Assembly (NCBI GenBank): GCA_963579025.1
Contig: CAUZFZ010000082.1
Coordinates: forward strand, 1 to 44,366
Length of the DNA stretch: 44,366 nucleotides
Source: CAUZFZ01 sp963579025
Lineage (GTDB): Bacteria; Planctomycetota; Planctomycetia; Planctomycetales; Planctomycetaceae
Reading direction: 5' to 3'
A program made the position numbers and the translations under genes. Under the pieces are notes generated by a model. The model did no database searches, was not told where the DNA came from, and worked only from the letters and a program-made list of their open reading frames with translations. Positions 40,432-44,366 of the stretch are shown one piece after another (position 1 is the first letter of the stretch; each line of letters begins with the position of its first letter).

Positions 40432-43128
40432 CTACAGGTTGCGCAGCTGCTCCAGCATTTGTCCGGCAAGATCGTGCAATTCCGCATAATCGGTTCGGTC
40501 CGGCAGTTCTTCCGTCAGCGCGCGCAGGAGTGTTTCCGCCTCTTGAATCAGCTCACGCGAGGGGTCGAAGCGCTGTCGCTGAGCTTCCAGTTGACCGAGA
40601 TTCAACAGGAGCTGCGCCACCTCGCCCCGGTAGGTCGGTACGGCGGGATTCCGTCCAGCGAGTTCGCGCACGGCCAGCAGAGCCTTGGAGTAATTCTCAA
40701 TGGCAGCGTTGATGAGGTCCGGATCAACCGCTGCCATGGCGGCTTTCAAATCAGCGAGTAACCGATAGCACAGACTCAGCATGTAGCGGTCGCGGAGGTC
40801 CTCCGAGTCTTCGTCCAGCAGTGCTTCGAACTCGCGAATCGCCAGCACAACGTTTTTCTCAACCGCCTGAGCGTCGTCCACGTCGACGCCCAGGTTGGCC
40901 AGGTTGTACCAGCCCTTTGCCAGGTCGCGCCGCATGGCTCGATCTGTGGGACGAACAGGTAACGTCATCTTGCGATGTTCCTGCGCCGATGCCATCAGTC
41001 GGCGAGCCTCGTCGAACTCCTGCAGATTGCGATGCAGCAGCCCGATGTTCATCCAGCCATTTGCCAGCAGCCGATCAAATTCGAATCGCTCACCAGGATC
41101 CTCAGTGGCCTGTACGAGTTCTTCGCGGATCGACACGGTTTCATCAAAGCGTTCACGGGCTTTTTCGAAATCACCGCTACGCGTCGCGAGCCGTCCAAGT
41201 GCATTGATCGTCTTACTAAGCGCCTGTTGCCGTTCACTGGAATCGGGTTCTTTCCGGCAAAGCTCTCGCTGCAGAGTCAGTGCTTTCTCGTATGAGGCCT
41301 GCGCGGCTTCGGACGAATCCAGTTCTTCAATAATCAAACCCAGTCGAAAATGGCTGGCGGCGACTTCGGATTCCAGCTCGGGGTCACCGGTGCGGCGTTC
41401 AATCAACTGGCCGTAGTAATCACGCGCCAGCTCCAGCAGGTCCCGACGGAGCACCTGAAATCCCGGCTCGTTGAGGAGTCTGTCTTCACTGACGCGCGTA
41501 AAGAAATCGTTGACTGCTCCAAGCGCATCCTGAAAGCTGGCCTCGGACAATTGCCTCGCTTCTTCCGTGCGCACATTGGCAATGGCCAGGCTGGCGACGG
41601 AAATAAGAATTGCAACGACGACCGTTCCTGACAAAGACGAAACGACCGGATTGCGGCGGCACCAGCGCCAAAACCTGGCAGCCGGACCCAGAGGTCGCGC
41701 GAGGATCGGTTCGCCATTCAGGTATCTCTGCAGTTCGTCGGCGAGTTCGCCGGCGGTCGCGTAGCGCCGTTGAGGTTCCTTTTCGAGGCACCTCATGCAG
41801 ATCGTCTCGAGGTCCTTGTCGACCGCCGCGTTGAGTTCCTGCAGACGCACCGGATCACGTTCCAGGACCAGCCGCATCGTCGTGATCGCTGTCGCGGCCT
41901 GAAACGGCGGCCGACCGCTCAACAGTTGATACAGCGTCGCGCCGAGTCCATAGACATCGGCCGCCGCAGTCACATTCGCCGCATCACCGAACTGTTCGGG
42001 TGGCATGTACGGTGGCGTGCCCATTGATTCGCCGGCCCGCGTCATTTCCATGTCCGCGTCGATGATCTTCGCCAGGCCGAAGTCGGCAATTCGGGGTCGC
42101 TGAGTTGCCGTCTCGATCAGGATGTTATGTGGCTTGATATCGCGGTGCAGAATGCCCTGCTCGTGTGCGTAGTGCACGGCGCGGCAGACAGGCTCCATGT
42201 AGCCCGCGGCCGTTCGCTCTTCAAGCGGCCCTTCGCGGATCATGTCGGCCAGACACTTCCCATCGACGAATTGCATCGAGAAGTAGTGGCAACCGTCCGA
42301 CTCACCGACCTCGAATACGGTGACTAGATTGTCGTGCTGCAGCCGCCCGGCCGCCTGGGCCTCGGCACGGAAACGTTCGATGGCACGGTCCCGGGAGCCG
42401 GTGCTCATTCCGCTGAGTTTCTCAGGCCGAATCACTTTCAGGGCGACCATCCGGTCGGCCCGTTTCTGTCGGGCCTTGTAAACAAGTCCCATGCCGCCCT
42501 GGCCAAGTATGCCCAGCAACTGGTAATCGGCCGGCAACTGTGACGGAGCACCCGGGAATCGCGTCGGCTGTGGCGTCGCGACGGAATCCTGATCGATCGT
42601 CGCAACGTCATACGGCGTGGAATCGGAAGGCTCTGGCAGTTGCGTTTCGACGTCGTACTGATCCTTTTCGGTCTCTGCGGATGGATCAACGCGGGGCGGC
42701 CGAGGACTGGTGGATGGGTCTGGCGTCTCGACCATCGTCTCGACTTTCGAGTCGTTAGTTGCACCTTCGACCAATGTCTCGCCGAATGTCGTGGACATGA
42801 TGGTCGACTCAGCTTCAAGCGACTCCGCCGGATTTTCGGAACTGATGAGATCGAAGACGCTATCGACTACCGCCCCGGAATCCGCGAACTGCGACCGATA
42901 CTCTTCGCGTTCCGGTGTCTGTCCGTGACGGTGCCGGAAATGCAGTTCGATCAGAAGCAGTTCCCGCAGCAGGACCGATCGCGAGTCTCCGTGCCAGCCT
43001 GCGAGTCGTTCGTTCAACGATGCCGCATTGTCCTGATCGACTTCACGGCCAAACTGTTCGCACACACTGATCACACTGGCTCGATCAGCATCTGAGAGCA
43101 ACGAAAGTGTTGGAATCGCGGCCGCCAT
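40432..43128 (-). CDS. PknB-type Ser/Thr protein kinase with TM segment and TPR-like tail
   Basis: An 898-residue kinase. An N-terminal regulatory region of about 200 residues ends in an acidic, Ser/Thr/Pro-rich linker. The kinase domain begins near residue 201: Gly loop GQGGMGLVYKARQ, Lys231 in VALKVI, HRDIKPHN at 328-335, DFGLA at 349-353, then GTPPYMPPEQF. All catalytic residues are present. A single membrane segment follows (VVVAILISVASLAIANV, about residues 500-520). The C-terminal 370 residues are helical tetratricopeptide-like repeats (ASHFRLGLIIEELDSSEAAQ, NALGRLATRSGDFEKARERF, NIGLLHRNLQEFDEARRLMA), presumably outside the cytoplasm. This is a frequent planctomycete design. GGAGAC precedes the ATG. 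It lies between a methyltransferase-like gene and the barrel gene, all on the minus strand. Confidence 0.95.
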   Translation of the reverse strand: MAAAIPTLSLLSDADRASVISVCEQFGREVDQDNAASLNERLAGWHGDSRSVLLRELLLIELHFRHRHGQTPEREEYRSQFADSGAVVDSVFDLISSENPAESLEAESTIMSTTFGETLVEGATNDSKVETMVETPDPSTSPRPPRVDPSAETEKDQYDVETQLPEPSDSTPYDVATIDQDSVATPQPTRFPGAPSQLPADYQLLGILGQGGMGLVYKARQKRADRMVALKVIRPEKLSGMSTGSRDRAIERFRAEAQAAGRLQHDNLVTVFEVGESDGCHYFSMQFVDGKCLADMIREGPLEERTAAGYMEPVCRAVHYAHEQGILHRDIKPHNILIETATQRPRIADFGLAKIIDADMEMTRAGESMGTPPYMPPEQFGDAANVTAAADVYGLGATLYQLLSGRPPFQAATAITTMRLVLERDPVRLQELNAAVDKDLETICMRCLEKEPQRRYATAGELADELQRYLNGEPILARPLGPAARFWRWCRRNPVVSSLSGTVVVAILISVASLAIANVRTEEARQLSEASFQDALGAVNDFFTRVSEDRLLNEPGFQVLRRDLLELARDYYGQLIERRTGDPELESEVAASHFRLGLIIEELDSSEAAQASYEKALTLQRELCRKEPDSSERQQALSKTINALGRLATRSGDFEKARERFDETVSIREELVQATEDPGERFEFDRLLANGWMNIGLLHRNLQEFDEARRLMASAQEHRKMTLPVRPTDRAMRRDLAKGWYNLANLGVDVDDAQAVEKNVVLAIREFEALLDEDSEDLRDRYMLSLCYRLLADLKAAMAAVDPDLINAAIENYSKALLAVRELAGRNPAVPTYRGEVAQLLLNLGQLEAQRQRFDPSRELIQEAETLLRALTEELPDRTDYAELHDLAGQMLEQLRNL

Positions 43129-43202
43129 TGATTGTCTCCGGCCTTTCGAGTGCGACGATACATCACCGCACTCAAGAACTTCGCGTGATTGCGGACCTGG
43201 CC

Positions 43203-43844
43203 TCAGTAGTTCTCCAGGTTGACACTGGGCAGCTTGCGACGAACCCTGACCTCATCCAGTTGTGTATAGGTCAGCAGGAGTGCTCCTTCCGCCGCGCAAC
43301 GATCGAACAGCCGCCCGACAGCAGATTCCTCATTGGGCCACGGATACGCAAACACGACGTCGAATTCGTCCGGGGCAATGTCCAGCTCATCGTAGGCGTC
43401 GTCGGCCGTTTCACCGTCCAGCCAGAAGGAATCGCTCGAGTACTCCTCATCGATGATGTCATCGGCTCCCGGCGGAACGTAGCTACCGTGAGCGAACTCG
43501 ACGGGCAGGCCCAGGGCATAAACCAGATCACGTGACGCATTCAGCAGCCGCTCGTCTATCTCGATGCCATACGCATCGAATCCCAGTAGCGAGGCCAAAG
43601 CTGCCACGACTCCGAAGCCGCTGCCCCATTCGCAGAAGACGCTGCCCGATGCCATGTTCTCGCGAGTCACCGCGCGCAGAGCCCAGTAGACAGCAACGAA
43701 GTCACTTGGCACAAAGCCGCTGACGCGAACACGGCTATGCGTGAGATAGTCATTCGTGCGCGCGTTCGCCTCGTGCAGAAAGTCTGCGACAGAATCTGGA
43801 ATGCGCGTTCGCTCGAGCGAGTATTCAACATCAACCAGTGCCAC
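43203..43844 (-). CDS. SAM-dependent methyltransferase-like protein
   Basis: A 213-residue protein with a class I methyltransferase core. Motif I is FCEWGSGFGVVAALASLLGF, with a GxGxG-like CEWGSGFG. The acidic residue at the end of strand 2 is in YGIEIDERLL, and a motif IV-like VVFAYPWPNEE follows. The substrate is unknown; no DNA-methyltransferase NPPY motif is visible. The start is GTG at 43844, preceded by GAGGAG (43850-43855) at 5 nt. It is the first gene of the minus-strand run with the kinase and the barrel, 74 bp upstream of the kinase. Confidence 0.82.
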   Translation of the reverse strand: MALVDVEYSLERTRIPDSVADFLHEANARTNDYLTHSRVRVSGFVPSDFVAVYWALRAVTRENMASGSVFCEWGSGFGVVAALASLLGFDAYGIEIDERLLNASRDLVYALGLPVEFAHGSYVPPGADDIIDEEYSSDSFWLDGETADDAYDELDIAPDEFDVVFAYPWPNEESAVGRLFDRCAAEGALLLTYTQLDEVRVRRKLPSVNLENY

Positions 43845-43856
43845 TGCTGCTCCTCT

Positions 43857-44156
43857 TCCCTGCCATCACCTTTGTTGCTGATGTCATTCTCTCTCAATCT
43901 CTGATCGGTCACACGCAGGAAACCACACTGGTCAGGAATGATACGAGCAAACGCGTGATCAAAGCACTTCTTGAGAGGCCGGAGGATACGACCTGGAACA
44001 TTGGTGATCGTACGTCGATACGGTTTCTCTCTGACATGACGACGACAGTGTGGAAGCAGAATGTGCCACGTCTCAAGGCAGAAATTACGAGTACGTGCGC
44101 GACAGGAGCTACCGAAAAAATCGACCGTAGTTGGCCGGTGAGGCGCCAGACATGGG
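43857..44156. other. Gene-free stretch upstream of the methyltransferase-like gene
   Basis: About 300 bp with no convincing gene, hairpin or RNA. Open frames on both strands lead into the repeat at 44157 and are not credible. It should include the promoter of the minus-strand group. Confidence 0.45.
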
Positions 44157-44366
44157 TTTTGAAGTTGCACCGTTTTGCTGCCCCGGAGGGGCAAAGGCGA
44201 GTAGCCCGGGGTTTCAACCCCGGGAAACAAGCGGTGAGAGCTTCACTGAGCCCCGGAGGGACGACGGCAGAGACCGACACGGAATTGCCGCCGCCCCTCC
44301 GGGGCTGTGGTTCAGAAATGGCTGATTTTCCCGGGGTTGAAACCCTCACCCTTACACACAATTTTC
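44157..44366. mobile_element. Second, incomplete copy of the MITE-like palindromic element
   Basis: It starts TTTTGAAGTTGCAC like the element at 17333 and contains the CCCGGGGTTTCAACCCCGGG palindrome (44205-44224), GAGCCCCGGAGGG/CCCCTCCGGGGCT arms and a partly matching CCCGGGGTTGAAACCC (44330-44345). The right terminal repeat is not present before the window ends, so the element is either cut by the window or degraded. It encodes nothing. Confidence 0.7.

Noticed and set aside
43667..44361. Minus-strand frames containing a GVETPGYSPLPLRG-like peptide
   Set aside because: This peptide is the translation of the palindromic repeat and recurs wherever the element does, so it is not evidence of a gene.
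1..44366. CRISPR array, prophage, restriction-modification or biosynthetic cluster
   Set aside because: No regularly spaced direct repeats, phage structural genes, restriction or DNA-methylase motifs, or PKS/NRPS modules were found on either strand.

Overview
This window is a gene-dense stretch of planctomycete chromosome, most likely order Planctomycetales. The evidence is the mix of protein families: PSCyt/PSD cytochromes (DUF1549/DUF1553 and DUF1587/DUF1592/DUF1588/DUF1585), their DUF1501 partners, a formylglycine sulfatase, PQQ-propeller proteins, PknB-type kinases with membrane or repeat tails, zinc-ribbon proteins, and several families of dispersed GC-rich palindromic repeats. I see no rRNA, tRNA, CRISPR array, prophage or intact transposase.

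Layout. 34-5189 (minus): a likely three-gene operon of a membrane coiled-coil protein, an orphan iron-type solute-binding protein and a DUF1592-type cytochrome. 5467-12074 (plus): a HAD hydrolase, two tandemly duplicated lipoproteins with a cytochrome c'-like C-terminal haem site, and a secreted protein overlapping a membrane Ser/Thr kinase. This converges, with a 23 bp overlap, on a PQQ-propeller gene (12052-13320, minus). 13700-15562: a multi-zinc-ribbon protein. 15577-17028 (minus): an outer-membrane barrel. 17.1-20.1 kb is an accessory patch holding a MITE-like palindrome with an 8 bp flanking duplication, a decayed transposase tail, a Fic-domain gene and short repeats. 20130-26220 (plus): a DUF1549/DUF1553 cytochrome, a DUF1501 protein, a sulfatase and a CxxC carboxymuconolactone-decarboxylase-like protein, which looks like a polymer-degradation gene set. 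26491-26883: a small secreted protein followed by a strong terminator.

27.0-32.3 kb is a chromosome-segregation neighbourhood: a GT39-like membrane glycosyltransferase gene carrying two perfect 16 bp parS-like palindromes inside its reading frame, parB, a small lipoprotein, a third parS-like site, a WXG100-like small helical protein, a longer helical protein whose start codon abuts a heptanucleotide C-tract, and pdxH. 32.3-33.1 kb (minus): a translationally coupled small protein and nucleotidyltransferase, a candidate toxin-antitoxin pair. 33.3-34.2 kb (minus): a Tat-exported sugar isomerase/epimerase-like protein, divergent from a plus-strand operon (34281-38806) of a cysteine-free thioredoxin-like protein, a DUF1549/DUF1553 cytochrome with a CX4CH motif and a DUF1501 protein. 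A palindromic element separates this from a convergent minus-strand group (39007-43844): a beta-barrel, a Ser/Thr kinase with a helical-repeat tail and a methyltransferase-like protein. The window ends inside another copy of the MITE-like repeat.

The most interesting observations are the parS-like sites written into a membrane-protein gene beside parB, the WXG100-like protein with its helical partner, the MITE beside a dead transposase next to Fic, and the duplicated lipid-anchored cytochromes. All functional calls come from reading motifs by eye; no database search was run.
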